Shown one piece after another: positions 40,506 through 54,726 of a DNA stretch of 64,000 nt; the stretch's first letter is position 1; each line of letters starts with the position of its first letter. The stretch lies in assembly GCF_000189635.1 (NCBI RefSeq), contig NW_002476477.1:1-64000 (forward strand). Direction: 5' to 3'. The notes beneath the pieces are model-generated. The model had not been told where the DNA came from and did not search any database. It saw only the letters and a list, made by a program, of their open reading frames with translations. The translations under genes and the position numbers were made by a program. The DNA comes from Tetrahymena thermophila SB210. Its lineage: Eukaryota > Ciliophora > Oligohymenophorea > Hymenostomatida > Tetrahymenidae.

Positions 40506-41611
40506 TTATTTTAAAGAACTCAAAAATATATTTAAAGCCATTAAAAAAATGAAGCTTGCGATAGGAAAGTTTTAAAAATCTAAAAAAATAAGAAAGGAAG
40601 GAAGTAAGAAATGAATGAACAAAAAACTAATAAATATAGAGATCTATAAACCACTCTCTCAAAATTTATTTAAAATTTTGATAATTTATCATTCAATCTA
40701 ATTAATTTCTGCATTCGTTTTAGGTCTGTAAAAAATGAGATAGATTGAAAAATAAATAATTAGTTACCTATAAATTTTTAAATACAAAAATATAAATTTA
40801 AGGAATTTATTAATGATTTTTTTGATTACTCTAAATTAATCAAACTAACAAAAAAAAACAAAAAATACAAATTAAAAAAACAGATCAAACAAACAAAGTT
40901 TTTTCTTAATTACCTCAAATAAACATACTGAAAAAATTTCGTAAGTGCTGTTTTTTAAAACATACAATTATAAATAAAATAATAAAAATAATAAGTTAAT
41001 TTAATTAAATTTAGTTAAGTTTTTCCAAATTTTTAATATCTTTACTCTATTCTTATCATGTACATATTGTATCTGTTTTTTGTTACTTGCTCCTTTTTTC
41101 TTTTATCTAAGTTAATTTACGCTATTTCTTTCAACTTTCTTATCATAAACATCTAAATAAGTAAATATATTAAACTTAATTTTTCTTGATTATATCATAA
41201 TTTATTTTATTTTCATCCTATTTAGAAAGATAATTTACCTTACATATTTTTTAATAAAGAGTTAAAAAACTAAAAAAATCTTACATTGTGCTATAACTGA
41301 GTAGTTATTCTATGCTAAATGATTACAAATTTAAAGTTAAAAAAATAAATAATTTTTTAACTAATTGACAAATAGTTGTTTTTACATATTGAAAAAAATA
41401 TTATTAGTATGATCAGTGGATTACATTAGCTACTTAAGTATTAAGTTAAAAATTTTTCAATTAATAATACACAATTATTGAAGAAGATTTTAGATAATTA
41501 ATTAATAGTGAAAAAAAATACATAAATCTATTATCTAAAAAATCATAGGTATAATAAGAAGAGCATAGCATAACAAATAAGAGACTAGATTATAGAATTT
41601 TAGCAGCTCAA
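40506..41611. other. AT-rich intergenic region
   Basis: About 1.1 kb of A/T-rich sequence lies between the MORN gene and the large membrane-protein gene. It is made of short homopolymer runs and has no protein-like frame in the ciliate code. It presumably holds the 3' end of one gene and the promoter of the next. Confidence 0.5.
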
Positions 41612-44600
41612 ATGATGAATTTATACAAAATCTTGCAAATAGCTTTCCTTCTTTCATTTATCTCTTGCGAAAGTACTTAAATTTTTTTACTTTTTTGTTA
41701 TTTCAAGTCAATCATAATAATTATGATTAAAACTTTCAAAAGATAGTACAATTTTATTAGTAAAAGAGTTATATATAGGATTATAATACTAAAATGCTAT
41801 CATTTAAGAAATTAACTTACTAAAAAATATTTTTTTAGGTGATAAGTTAAATTCAAATACATTCTTTTTATGTAAAATCAAAAAATGATAAAAGAAAAAT
41901 CATATAACTCTAATAAGCCAAACTTTTATTTTGCTATATTTATATTTTTAGCAAGTAATTTTTAAATATTTATTGATACTTGTAAACAAAAAAGAACAAC
42001 AAATAGAAGGTCCTAACCAATCTCAATAATAAACCAGTTTAAATATTTCTTCAGATCAATAAGTTGATAAAAATTTTTAGACAAGCAGAAACGATTTATT
42101 AAATAACATCAGTAGTACTATCAGAATAACACAACAGAGTTAGGCAAATAATATATCTACATTAAATGGATTTTCTGTTTCTAATTAATCTACAGTTCAA
42201 CTCGCTTAAGGTGAAATTATAGACAATTTTTATTATTCTGAAACCCTTTAATGCTTCTTTGTTATTACTGAATAACAAAACTTTATTTACTTCAATCCTA
42301 ACGCAACTGACATTTCATAAAGATAGCAATTGATTTTTAATGTTTCTCAAAGAAAAGACGACAAAAAATTTATTAGAAAATTTTACTATAGTGAAACTTA
42401 TAAATATATGATAGTTCTATTTGATAACTAGCCTACATATATGTTTAATAACTTTAATTAAAATCTTTTCAGTGGTAGCAGCTCTCTTTCATCGCTAATA
42501 GAAGTTTACATGTTTTCAGTAAACTCTGAAAACATGATTAAAGTACAATTTTAGATTCAGGTAAGTGAAATATTAACAGGAGCAACTCTTATGTCTCCTA
42601 TCATAGACTTTAGTGTATCGAGTGATGATATCAAATTTATGTATTTAACAAATCAAAACATTCAAGTGTATGAAACGAACATCTTGGGCAATATTTAATT
42701 TTATCCTACTTTCAATTTACAAAACACTAACTCCTAGAATCCTTTTTCAAATGGATTTTCAAAGCTTTACTTCTCTTAAAATTTAATTATCATTATGAAT
42801 AATTTGCAAGGCCTTATTTGTTATCGTATAGATACTAAACTATGGTATGCTGGAATTATCACTTACACTAATCCTACATTTCAATTTATTTATCTAAGCA
42901 AAACATTTTTCATATTTTTTGGAACGAATATTCAATAAGGTAGCTTAACAACATTTTAACTTGTGCTCTAGGATACTCCAGTCAATAAGGCTCTAAACAG
43001 CACTAATATTTCATTATTTAGTTCGATCCCTTTATTTATTACCATCAGTTAAAATTTCATGCTCGCTGTTTTGTAAAGCAGTACGGTAGCAATTTATTAA
43101 ATTGTCGACAATAACTCAAGCTTAAGTTAATTCAATTTTGTTCTCTCTTAAACTCTTTAAATATAGCAGAATATAATTTAGCTGCAAATGACATCATATG
43201 CTCTCATTATCTTGAACTATAAATAGTTATCTATTTTTTCAAGAATAGATATCTCTACTCCAGTCTAGACCAACTATGTTAGCTTATATGCTTCATAGAA
43301 TGTTTGGTAGACATCTAGTAATGCCCAGTAAGCGTCTTTCTGCGCTTTTTATAATAATATTGTCTATATATTATCATCATCTAGTATATTTATTAGCTCC
43401 TAAAACTAAGCTGTTAGCACAATACCAGTTGCAAATAGTAATCCAATCATTCTATTTGGAGTATTTGCATATCCTCTTTCTTACTATTACTTAGACTCAA
43501 AGTTAAATTTGGTAACTATTTTAAATTTAATTATACCATAAATTCATAAATTAAATTAATAATTATTTTCGAGCTTTTATGTTATAATACGCATTATTAA
43601 TACTGAAATATAATTTCAATTAACATAAAACCCCACAAAAAAATACAAAAATAGTCACAATCAAAATTGTAAACGTAAAATATGATAAAATAAACATGAT
43701 TTAACACCACAAGCAATATGAATTTTTGATAACCTTTGAATAAATGTATAGAAAAGCATTTAATTTACTATAATACATAAAATCTCATTTAAAATTACTC
43801 TATTTTAAAATTATTTTTGGCAAAATTTTTGTTTAAGAAAGATCTGTAAAATATTTTTCATAATGAAAGTCCTGATGATTAATACTTATGACTGCGCATA
43901 ATGAATTTTTAATTTTTAGTAAAATATAATTTTGATTTTTATTATTTGAAAAATAAGAAAGGAGATTTTATTTGTTTCTATTTTTCTTGTTTCAATAATA
44001 AAAAAATCAAAAATCAATATGCATTATATGAAATAAAATTTAAAAGCTTATTCTTTTTTATTTGTTTATTAAAAAATTTACAGATTTAAATTTATTAATT
44101 AATGTTTAATTAAAAATAGTAAATAAACTCAATGAACGTGACTTCAAATAACTAGATTAGTATTAAGAATTTGAATACAGTGTTCTAAACGATAGATTAA
44201 GTTATTTAGACGTTTTAAAACATAATTTTTATAAAGGGAAGTTTCATACAACCTTCAACAATAAGTAACATTATGATAATATAATTAGATAACACATTTA
44301 AGTAAACTTAACTAAGTGTTCCTAATTCCCTAATAACTTTGAATTGCACGTCAATTTTATATAGCAGTCTGACTTAATCTACATATTTTACTACAAATAC
44401 ATAGATATATTTAATATCATAAAATATATTAACGCCAACAAATTTGATAGCATCGTTAATATATGATTTCTCAAATATTATTGTTGGTTTTAATAATTTT
44501 ATTCAGCAGATATCAGTATCATAGTCTTTTATCTATGTCATACTTAATTATGGTATAATATTTTATGAATTAAATATTTAAAATAATAGCGTTAGATAAA

Positions 44601-47600
44601 TAAATATCCCTTTCAACATAGGAAATATCTTCCCATTTAATAACTTTTTAGTATTAACCAATCCTTCTCAAATAGTAATATTTGATATAGTTTCTAATAA
44701 TGTTGTTTTATTTAAATCAATAAATTAAAATAACAATAAATAAATAACTTGTGCAGATTCTTATCAATCTTCTCAAAGTAGCTATTCAGTAGTTTAATCA
44801 AGCGTTGCTCTTTTGTATAATTTTCAAAATTATTAACCAAATCTAATATTAAAATTAGTAAATAATAATTCTCCTCCTCCATATTAATTAGGTTCTTAAC
44901 TCACTTTCTAATATTATATGACTAGTCTTTAAAGCTAAATACTAAAATTGAGTTATATTTAATAAGATCAAGGTTTAGTATAAACAAACCTTCCATTTGT
45001 TATAAATTAAGTAGGAAATACAATAGTTTAGACATCTGACCTTTTACTGAATACTATTGGAGGCAATGTTGTTGAGTACTATACCACAAAGACAACAAAT
45101 CTAAGAATAGAAAGTGCTGTCTTAATATTTGGTTTCATTTAAAAAGTTTCATCTCTTTTACTACCTAGCACTGTATAATCATTATAGTCAATAGGGTAGA
45201 TTACAAATGATGGATATATTGTTTTAAATGGACTCTAATCTGCATTTAAAATATTATCCCTTCCTTAATCTGAATAATCAATAATAATGAACTCAATTAT
45301 TCGTGTGCATTATCTTGTTTAAATCTAAGAAACCCTCTAATTTGATGAGCTTAATCTTTTAGCATTCACTACTAGTTCAAAGAATGTTTAGCTTAGTTTC
45401 AATATGAAAAATAATTATTATTAATTTATTTTAAAAAATATTTATACTTCAGAGGTAAGTGAAAATCTGAATTGGGAAATTGTAAATAATTCCTTTGGAT
45501 TGATTATACAAGGCGCTCCAAGTAATATTTAAAAATATTTATCTTACTTTATGATAAAGCCAGTCAAATAGTCTACAGTTCCAAGTTAGGAAACAATAAA
45601 TATTTTATTTAGTGATTTCTTAAATTCAAGCAAAAATATTACTTTAAAATTGTAAGATTTCTTAAATAATAATTTGCAACTTTTTAAGTAAGTGGAAGGA
45701 CTGAAATTAAATTAAAGTTTGCAAACAGTTTTTAATCAAATTTATGATTACAGCAATTTAAAAATTGACAATATTGACTTTTCTATTCCAGATGCAGTAT
45801 TCTAAGACTCAGACATACCAAAAAATTCCCATTTATCATAGCAAAGCATTCTACAGTATTAAGAAAAGAATAAAGAAAATATAATTTATTATTATTATCA
45901 CACAACTTAAAAAGGTGATTTGGACTTAAATTAAATATAGGTAGGATAAAACAGTATAGATTATCTATCTTCTTATAATGGAGTTGCAATTAGCTAAAAT
46001 AACTTCATGATTGATACAAACAATTTTCGCGAAAAGGGATTACTTACTAATAAAATAGAATATCATAGAATAATAATTTGTGCTTAAAATGAAATTAATT
46101 AAATATGTGATGATATTGAATTCACTCTTGGAATATCTAATACATTAGATATTTTGCTAATTGTATTGACACCGATTGGCGGCGCATTAGCTTTCTACTG
46201 GATATATCAAAGATATTATGTTATTAAATTTTTCTACAATATGAATAAAATAACATTCTCAGATGAAAAAGTTTATTCAAATAATCATTATCACAAATAG
46301 ATTCCTATAATTACTGACTAATTTGAAATAGCAAAGGAACTTTGGAGCATCTATAAAGTTATTCGTATAGATAGAATTGAATAGAGAGTATATTAATAGA
46401 AACTGAATTTTTATGATGATGAAGAAAATATAACTGCCAAAATGTTTGAATAAAACATAAGAAAAACTTCAGATATAGCTACAACATAACAAGGTTCTGG
46501 TCAGAACAACTAAAATGGTATTGAGATAAATTAAATCAATATCGAAAACAATCTAGGTTCGAAAGTTAATTCAAGTAAGAAAATAGAATTATCATAAAAT
46601 TCAATAATTGGAATAAAAGGAGAAAGACCTCAAAACTAGAAAAATAAATAGCTTTAGTCACAGTCTTCTCACGAATACGGCCTAAATATGCATGGAATGC
46701 ATCCAGGTGGAATTAGTACAGGAAGATAAACTAGTTCAAATAACTTAAAATAAGCTCATAATAATGAAGAAAACGATGTTAGCAAAAATGCTACAACTCC
46801 TGATAATTCAATCATAAGAACTCAATTAAATTAAGAATTAAAGGATTGTTCATTCAGCAATGCAGCTCCTATTAATTAAGAATAAATAGCTAATCCAGAA
46901 GTTGAAAATAATGATTAATTTAGCAGATAAAATCCTAATCTAATCACTCTAAATTCTGAATAAAACTCACCAACTGTAAGATCATAATTTTACAGACATA
47001 ATAACCACAATCACTCAATAATTAGGGAAAATAATATTGATCAAATGAATATGTCCTTCTTCCAAAGTTAACTTGAGAAAAGTGATAGTGGAGGTTCATA
47101 GTCTAATCCGTACTAATCCTACTAAGAATTTATTTACAAAAATAAAAAAATTTAGCTAGTTTAGGCTAATGGCAATATTATCACAAATTAATTAAAAGAA
47201 CCATTGGCTGAAAGCTAAGGCTACTTATCTTTTACAAAATATTAAGGTCCTCTTTTATCCTCTTATCAAGCTAGCTAATTGTAAGTTAAAATAGAGTAGC
47301 AAAAAATAGAAGATGATAGAAATCAACTTATATTTTAAAAATGTTTTTAAGAAAATAATATTTAATTTAATAAAACAAATTCTTTTATTGTCAGAGATTT
47401 GATAAATAATTCAAGAGTTTTTAACTAAAAAGTGTATGATCTGTGGAAAAACATGCAAGTAGTAAATCCAGTACAGTTAAATGATACTCCTGAAAACCCA
47501 TAATTATTGGATAACTACGATTCTCCTAGATCGAACAGGTAAACTTATAAAAAAAATGCTTCAAGTAGAAGTATACTCAAAAAAATTTAGTTGTAATAAC

Positions 47601-49354
47601 AAAAAAAGAATTTAGTAATACTTTCTAAAAATGTTAATGAATAAGTTGAAAAAATTAAAGGCTCGTTTTCAAAATTAATTAGAGATTAACTTGACTTAAA
47701 GGATTAAGTTAATAAAAGACTATAAAATCTAAAAGAAGAAAACATAATTGATGATTTTTCAGGTATAAATGAAGATATTTTACTAAATGATATCAAAAAA
47801 ACACTCACAGGCTACTTATAGACTAAAATACAATAAAGATTGAACGTTTCTAAGTTCAAATTTCTTCTCAACTAAGTTTAAACAATAACAAATCGCAAAG
47901 ACGCACTATCCAGATATTTATTTGTTGAGTGTGCAAGACATATATTATCCATAGATTCTATAAGTAAATATATTTATGACTATCTAAAGAAACTAGCTTT
48001 GTTATACAATAACTCAAATGATTGGTATAAGTCATATCTATTTATCATCGGCCATAATTAAGATAATTAAATCTACCCATTTCCTTCTATTGTTGTTAAA
48101 GTAATTATAATATAAATATTGTTTTAAATTTAATTTTATTATTTTTAATAATAGGATGATATGGTTTAACAGGCATTTTTTGATTTGGGAGTTCGTTTTT
48201 CTGGTAAAGAAGCTTAATACAAAGAAAAAATAAAAATTGTAGGCTAAGCATTAGTTGCTGATGCTTTGGATTTAAATAAATTTTCAAATAATTGTGGAGA
48301 AAGTCTATATTTAAGTCCAGATGATTAAATATTATCTATTAGAGCAATTAATATTCCTGAGAAATCAATAGGAGGTAAAATGAGATAATTTAAGAATTTC
48401 GTATCTTGGATGATAGGGAATTTTGATAAATAATAACTTTTAAATAATATGTATATACCCGAATGGATGAGCTGTGATATTACATACAACACAGTGCATA
48501 TAAAAGGAAATCCTAATAATAGTTAAGTTGGTAGGTATTTAATCATCATTAGTGGAAAAAGAAAACACATTTTACGTTCTTTTATCCTGAAAGTTTTGAA
48601 ATCAAATTCTTATAATTAATCTCATAATACTTAATCTAATTAAATTAGAATGCCATTTGAAAGTGATGGAAATCTATTTAATAATAGTTTAGGAAAAAAC
48701 TAAATTGAAGTATAATCACCATATATAGGTATTAAATAAGATGAAATAAAATAATAATAAATCGAATAATAATAGTTATAATAATAATAGCCATAACCAT
48801 AACCATTAAGATTAAAAAGTAAAAGCAAAGGTAAATAAAAAGAAGGCAAAGCAAATTCTGATCAAAGTATATCAGGAAATAAATATTTACCAAAAACAAA
48901 AAGCCTATTTTAGAAATCAACTTTACCTCTTAAAAGCTCTAGCTATATAAATTCTCCAAAAAGCTATAAGAGTACAATTTAAGTAAAAGGTGAAGCAGAA
49001 TAGCCGCGCTTAAGAGGATTTTCTGAGTATGTAGAAACAAATAAATATTAAATTCATCATTAAGATAAAATTGCTAGACCTAAATCATCTTAGCTTATCG
49101 AGGACCTCAAAAACAATCAAAATAATTTAAAGCCTGTTTCTGAAGAAGAAAATAATAATGAATCTTCTATAAAAAGCTCTTTTATAAGCGAAAATAGGAA
49201 TATTTTCAACTAAATTCCTCCTCATTTAGACCATGTTATTGAACCTAGATTTTTCCCAAACAGCAAAGATATATCAGTAAATATGTTTGATGCAAGCTCT
49301 AACGATTTATAAACACAAAGAGGGTAGTCATAAGAAGATAGTATGACAAACTGA
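41612..49354 (+). CDS. Large single-pass membrane protein with long cytoplasmic tail
   Basis: Five exons (41612-41672, 41708-41838, 41952-43511, 44120-48100, 48155-49354) join in frame to 2311 codons (2310 residues). The N-terminus (MMNLYKILQIAFLLSFISC) is a likely signal peptide. The ectodomain of about 1240 residues is rich in beta-type and Asn/Ser sequence, reminiscent of a beta-propeller. One clear membrane span lies at about residue 1258-1281 (46144-46209: LLIVLTPIGGALAFYWIY). The tail of about 1030 residues is Gln/Asn/Ser-rich. It contains a helical region (about 47600-48050), a segment PEWM...GNP...GRYLIII (about 48460-48560) resembling dystroglycan/He_PIG-type beta-sandwich motifs, and a Gln-rich tract. 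The 608-base third intron is the weakest join: two separate genes, the second starting at ATG 44132, is the alternative. It is probably a surface receptor or adhesin. Confidence 0.72.
48751..48811 (+). repeat. Gln-rich tract written mostly with TAA/TAG
   Basis: In the tail of the large membrane protein, a run of glutamines with interspersed Pro, Ile, Glu and Leu is encoded almost entirely by TAA and TAG, ending in PQPQP. In the standard code this would be a cluster of stops. It lies at about residue 2110-2130, in a low-complexity cytoplasmic part. Confidence 0.8.
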
Positions 49355-49952
49355 TATTTTATAAAAGTTTATTTGTAAATGTCAAACAAGTTTATATTTA
49401 TTAATTTATTTTTACAAAAATTTAGTAATTAATAATTTTTTAATAAACATAAATAATAGTTTTACATTATCTGTCTTGAAATTAATTGCTTTAAAGCTAT
49501 TAATTATTCTTCTATTATTATTATCCTTATTTTTTATAAATTTCAATATATTTGTTTTTAATTATTCATAAGTAAAAAAAAATATTTTATAAACCTTTTA
49601 TTAATTTCCACCCAAATTACTTAAATTAAATTTTTTATTTAAGGAATCTACTTAAATTAAATTTTTCATAGAGAAAATACTTTTTAAATATGAATATTTA
49701 AAAAATATCAGTCATCCCATATATCAACCATGACCTCCCTCGCCTTTCCTTTTTTTTTGTTGATTTATTATTGAAGGAAATATATTTGGTTTTTCTAATA
49801 AAATTGTAAAAATGCAAAAAATTATATTAATTTATATTGAATTAATTTATTATAAATTAGTAACTATTTTTTATTTATTAACAGAAAAAAATTTTTGTTT
49901 TATTTAGCATTTAATTCATTTATTTAAGAAATTGGTTATTTATTGTTAGTTG
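49355..49952. other. AT-rich intergenic region
   Basis: About 600 bases of A/T-rich sequence separate two co-oriented genes. It includes a short pyrimidine-rich patch near 49724-49765. No coding potential or RNA gene was recognised. Confidence 0.5.
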
Positions 49953-52900
49953 ATGAATCAAACTTCAATAAAAATAATAAGCAATTAATTAGCTAAAAAG
50001 TATAAAAATTCTAGTTAAAAAGTAGAATCAAAAATTAATTAAGCAAAACGCTGTTATATGAACGAAGGATAAAATAAATATTCTAAGCAAGCCACAAAAA
50101 CATTTTAGTCACAGTATAAAAATGGAATAAGTGGTATTTTAGAAGATTCAGCAAAGCTTATAAAATAAGTAAGTTAATTTCAATTAGCTTGGCTATATCC
50201 TTTTATATTTATAGGGTTTGTACAGGAAAAGCTTTTTACACATGGATAGATTCTTTAACAAAAATTACAAAAAAATTAATATAAATGAAATAGATTTGTT
50301 AAAATTTTGTAGGAGAATGCTTTATTGCATCTTTAAGATACTTGATTAATATAAACTTGATGGATAAATAGCTGTTAAAAAGTAATCAGTTTAACTTTTG
50401 AGCAGAGGATACTATTTCATAGGATTATGGAAAAAAATATTGATGAATATTTTAAATATTAATAAGAGCTATGAATAATTTAGCGATAATAGCTTCGACT
50501 CCTAAGACTCGGACTAAATTTTATTCAAAAATGAAGAACAAGATTCTTAAAATATGCCTAGCCTTAACTCTAGTCCTATAAACTTCATGATAGCTAGTAA
50601 AAATGACTAAATAACTGAGACTGAAGATGTTGAAAGTCTTACTTAATTGCTTAATCTATCAAATGATATAATAAATTATTAGGAGATTAAAAAAATCCCA
50701 AAGAAATATAACAGTAACTTCATAAAATTATCAAAAAATAGACATTTATTTTTATAATAGTTTTAGTATAAATTGAAGAGTTCTTGCTGAACTTTCTACA
50801 ATTAATTTCTAAGACAATCTTATATTACACAGAGTAATTAATTTAAACTATTTAAAAAAATAATATTTCAACATATTCAAAAGGGCAAAAGACTCTAAAA
50901 TGGTTTTAAGTTTATATTAATTAACTGAAAACTTAATTAATATGCCTGAGCTTCAAAGATCAACAGTAAAATTTAGCTTAAATCAAAAAAATTAATTTAA
51001 AACTATATTTTTTATTAAAAAAAGAAATATAAATTTCTTGATATATCTTTTCAAATAAAGATGAACTATGCTTCTTTACTTTTTTAATAAGAATAGTAAA
51101 ATTTTTATTACATTTTATTATAATAAATAATTTAAGATTTACAACATTTACTTTATTTTTTTTTATTATAATAAAAGATTTGAAAGCAGCAAGTTGGAAG
51201 CCTAAAAAGCTTATTAAATAGCCAGCAATATGGTTAACCTTTAACTAAATAAAGATTTGTAGTAGAAAAAATTAATAGATGGAAAGAGTGATCCTTTGTA
51301 GTTAAGAAAAAGTATTGCTAGATAAGAAGAAAATGTAAATAAAATAATTTTAAATTGTATTAAATTGAAATTATTAAAAAAGGTAAAATTCTTAATAACA
51401 TCATTAGTACTACTAGGATAAATAAATGAGTAAATGTAAAATATTGAGAAATTTTCTGAAACAATTCATTTAATAAACTGGCTGGTAAAAGTATTTTTAC
51501 CTCATAATTCTGACATGAGGCATATAAAATAGCATTTTATTGATCAATTCAATTAAAAAGTAAAAGAAAATTTGTATTATAAAAAAATAACTTTTTTAAT
51601 TAAAATTTAATAAAGTACAGCGACTATCTATTATAGACTGGAGAAGTAACCAAGATATTAAAGCAAGTATATAACAGTGAAAGAAACATACTCCTAAATT
51701 AACATAAAGATCAATAAATAGAATTAGAGAAAGGAGAAGCTTCAAATAGATCTTTTTAAGAAAAAATTAATAACCACATTTATGAAAAGTATAAACACAA
51801 AGAGTTAAATGCATCTTAATTTATAGTATCTTATAGCAAATCAAAAGAAATGTAAAAAGATGAAAAAAAGCAATATTAACTAATGGCTAAATAAAGAGAT
51901 AGCATCTTTGTTGCTAGTGAAATGAATTCTCAGATAAACTATTTCGACTAAGAATAATCTACAGCATACATTTCTAAAAAAGATAGCGTGTTGCAAGCAC
52001 AGACAGCAGAAGATGATATGAGTGCTTCTATTTAAAAAAGTAAAATGTAAGAACTATATTTCTTGTCAAATAGCTTTGAGCCATCATTGCACAACAAAAA
52101 TTCATAAATACATGATCATATTTATATTGATGATGAAATGATGCTTACTTCTTCAATTTAAATACAACAAAATAGCTCTTCTTTTAAAGCTTACCAAAAT
52201 AGCTTACTTACAAAATCTAATAAAGTGTCAGGAAATATAAAAAATCAAATCAGACCAAAATCGAGCTATTTAAAATAAACTATTGCAAAACCTAAATTGC
52301 TACTAAAAAGTAGATATTTCCCTGATGATAACACTGAAAAAGAAAACAAAAAATAAAAATTTGCAACAGAATAAGTAATTTTTATCCAAATACTTTTTTT
52401 AAATAAACTTAAATTAATATAGAATGAGAAATTCACTGATATCTATGAGATGTTTGGAATTAAAAGACCAAAACATGTGAGTGACTAATTAAATGATCTT
52501 GATTCTTATACAGGATAATTGATATCAGAAAAAATATCTCAAGTTGAGCAATTTAATCCACTATCTAAAGTAATTACTTAGTGTAGCTAAGAGCTAAAGG
52601 ATTCATAATTTGATTAAAAAGAGTTTGGTCATTGTAGAAGGTTAATAGATAATAAAGTAATAAAATTTAAATAAAATTATTTTAAAATATAACTAGATAT
52701 TTTAAAAATTTTATAAGCACCCATTTCAATTTTTGCAATAATAAAATTTTTTTTTAATAATTTAAAAATTAAATAAAATAATTCAAATTGTTAACTCAAA
52801 AAAAGTAATTAAGATAAAAGAAACCAATAAAAAATATTTTAAAAATATAAATTCATTTTGTTTTTTTTTCAATGTTTATAATTTATTATATTTTTAAAAC

Positions 52901-53936
52901 AGAATTATGACTTGTTTTATTACTATTTTTCTTTGAAAAAAGTTTGTATTTTTTAGTACTATTTTATATATTTTTAATTAAAGAGAATTTTTGGAAATGG
53001 AACTACTCTAGAAAGTGATAAAGGTGAAAATAAAAAAGATGTTCATATTTTAGATGCAAAGAATAAAATTGATTTAGAGGTTAAATAGGAAGCTTACTTA
53101 GTAACTAATCATATAGAGGCCTTTAAATCAATAGAAGAACTTAAAGATTTTCGTAAGCAATAAGTATAAGAAAGGTTGTATTAACAAAGTTTAAGAAGTC
53201 AAAAGATTAACTTAAAAAATAGACTTCTTAAGCATTCAAACACTTTAGGTTTCTTGAATGTGTATCAATAGTAGTAATAAAATTAAAATTAACATCATAA
53301 CTTGAAAATGCATGTGGCAACAATTCATGAAATTAGCAGAGACAAATTTTTAGCTACATAGGATTCATCAGAAGAACAAGATGCAAAGTAGTAAGATATG
53401 AAATAGATTTTATAAAATAATGAAAAGAACATTAAAGAGTTCTTAAATTAAGCAGAAAATGTTAGCAGTTTAAGCATAATATAACTGAAGAAATTAGCTA
53501 AATAGCAAGTTAAGCAAGAATCTTAGTTAATTGATTAGGATCCAAAACCTAAAATTCCTACCCACATTATACCTATAAAGTAAGATACTAATAGAGAGGC
53601 ACTATTGTAATCAACTAATTAAATCAATCTGATTTTTGATTTTTTATATTTTTTAATCTAACTAGGAAAAGTTGTAAAGGATATCATCAAAATCTAGTTT
53701 CAAGACATAATTAGCTGGCATTAAGCACTATGCATTTGAATTTAGTGAATGAAGCTAAATATGCCTCTAACTTAGCAGATATCATATAAATCAAAATGAA
53801 AATCAGTAAAATGGACTCAAACAAATCTACGAGTAACAGGAGCATAAGGAAATCAATAATAGCAAACTTAAGCAATCTTACATAATTTTAAAAACTTACA
53901 AAATTTGAACAAAACAAAAATATTTCTCATTCTTGA
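49953..53936 (+). CDS. Nine-exon Gln-rich protein with a TPR-like region
   Basis: Exons 49953-50168, 50215-50713, 50781-50965, 51025-51095, 51178-51559, 51616-52374, 52423-52656, 52984-53606 and 53666-53936 join in phase to 1080 codons (1079 residues). Every intron is GT...AG and needed to keep the frame; the junction at 50714-50780 is the least certain. There is no signal peptide or membrane span. Residues ~73-240 are mixed with a Ser/Asp-rich patch. Residues ~240-400 are helical, and the stretch KYKFLDISFQIKMNYASLLF followed by SKLEAQKAYQIA looks like a TPR helix pair. The C-terminal 600 residues are Lys/Gln/Ser-rich and partly coiled-coil-like. No enzyme motif was seen. A cytoplasmic scaffold is plausible but unproven. 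A 48-base segment at 51335-51382 could be an optional intron. Confidence 0.7.
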
Positions 53937-54726
53937 ATCATTCCTTCATATTAATTCTTATAAAATATTTATGAATAAAAATTTATTATTTGTTGAATAA
54001 ATTTAATTTAATAAATTATTTGTTTTTTCATTACTTAAAAAATATTCAAATCATGACAATAAAAGAAAAATTTGAAGAAAATTTTAATTTATTTTCATTC
54101 ATTTAAATAATACATAAATAAAATATTTTGGGGTAATTCTTGTTTTTCTAAAAGTTTTTACAAATATCATTTTTATAAAATAAACAATATACAAATATCA
54201 CAATTTCAATATTATAAAATCAATATGTTAATGAAAAATTAAGAGGTTTTGATTCCACTAAAAACTTTATTGGAATATTTTTAAAAATAAATCACTACAG
54301 AAATTGCCTGTACCCAAATCCTATATTTTTGCTAGCTACCCCACTTCACATTTCAGAAAATTTAGCAAAATTAAAAAATTTTTGATTCTATTTTTAAAAT
54401 CTTTAGTAAATATATTAAATTTTTATACATTTAAAATAAATATTTATCTACAATAAAGACTAAATGCAAATTAGTATTTAAAAAAAAGGTTTAATAATTT
54501 GTCAATTAATTACTTTTAATTAATACTACTACTGGCTGGAAACTCTATTTTATTAATTAATAAAATAGAAAAGCAATTTACTAAAATAGTTATTTACCAT
54601 TAATTTATTTAATTCTAGAAGATTTAATTTTTTGATTTATTTTTGTAAATTACAATCAATATATTAAGTTAATCTATATTTTTTATATCAAAATTATAAA
54701 AACAATATTAATAAAACATTAGTTTA
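53937..54726. other. AT-rich intergenic region
   Basis: About 790 bases of A/T-rich sequence with a somewhat more GC-rich patch near 54300-54350. No reading frame with protein-like composition and no recognisable RNA gene. It should hold the promoter of the intronless AT-hook gene. Confidence 0.5.

Noticed and set aside
50770-50800. Possible programmed +1 frameshift where the frame ends at TGA 50790
   Set aside because: A 67-base GT...AG intron (50714-50780) restores the frame, and the whole nine-exon model then closes exactly; no frameshift is needed.
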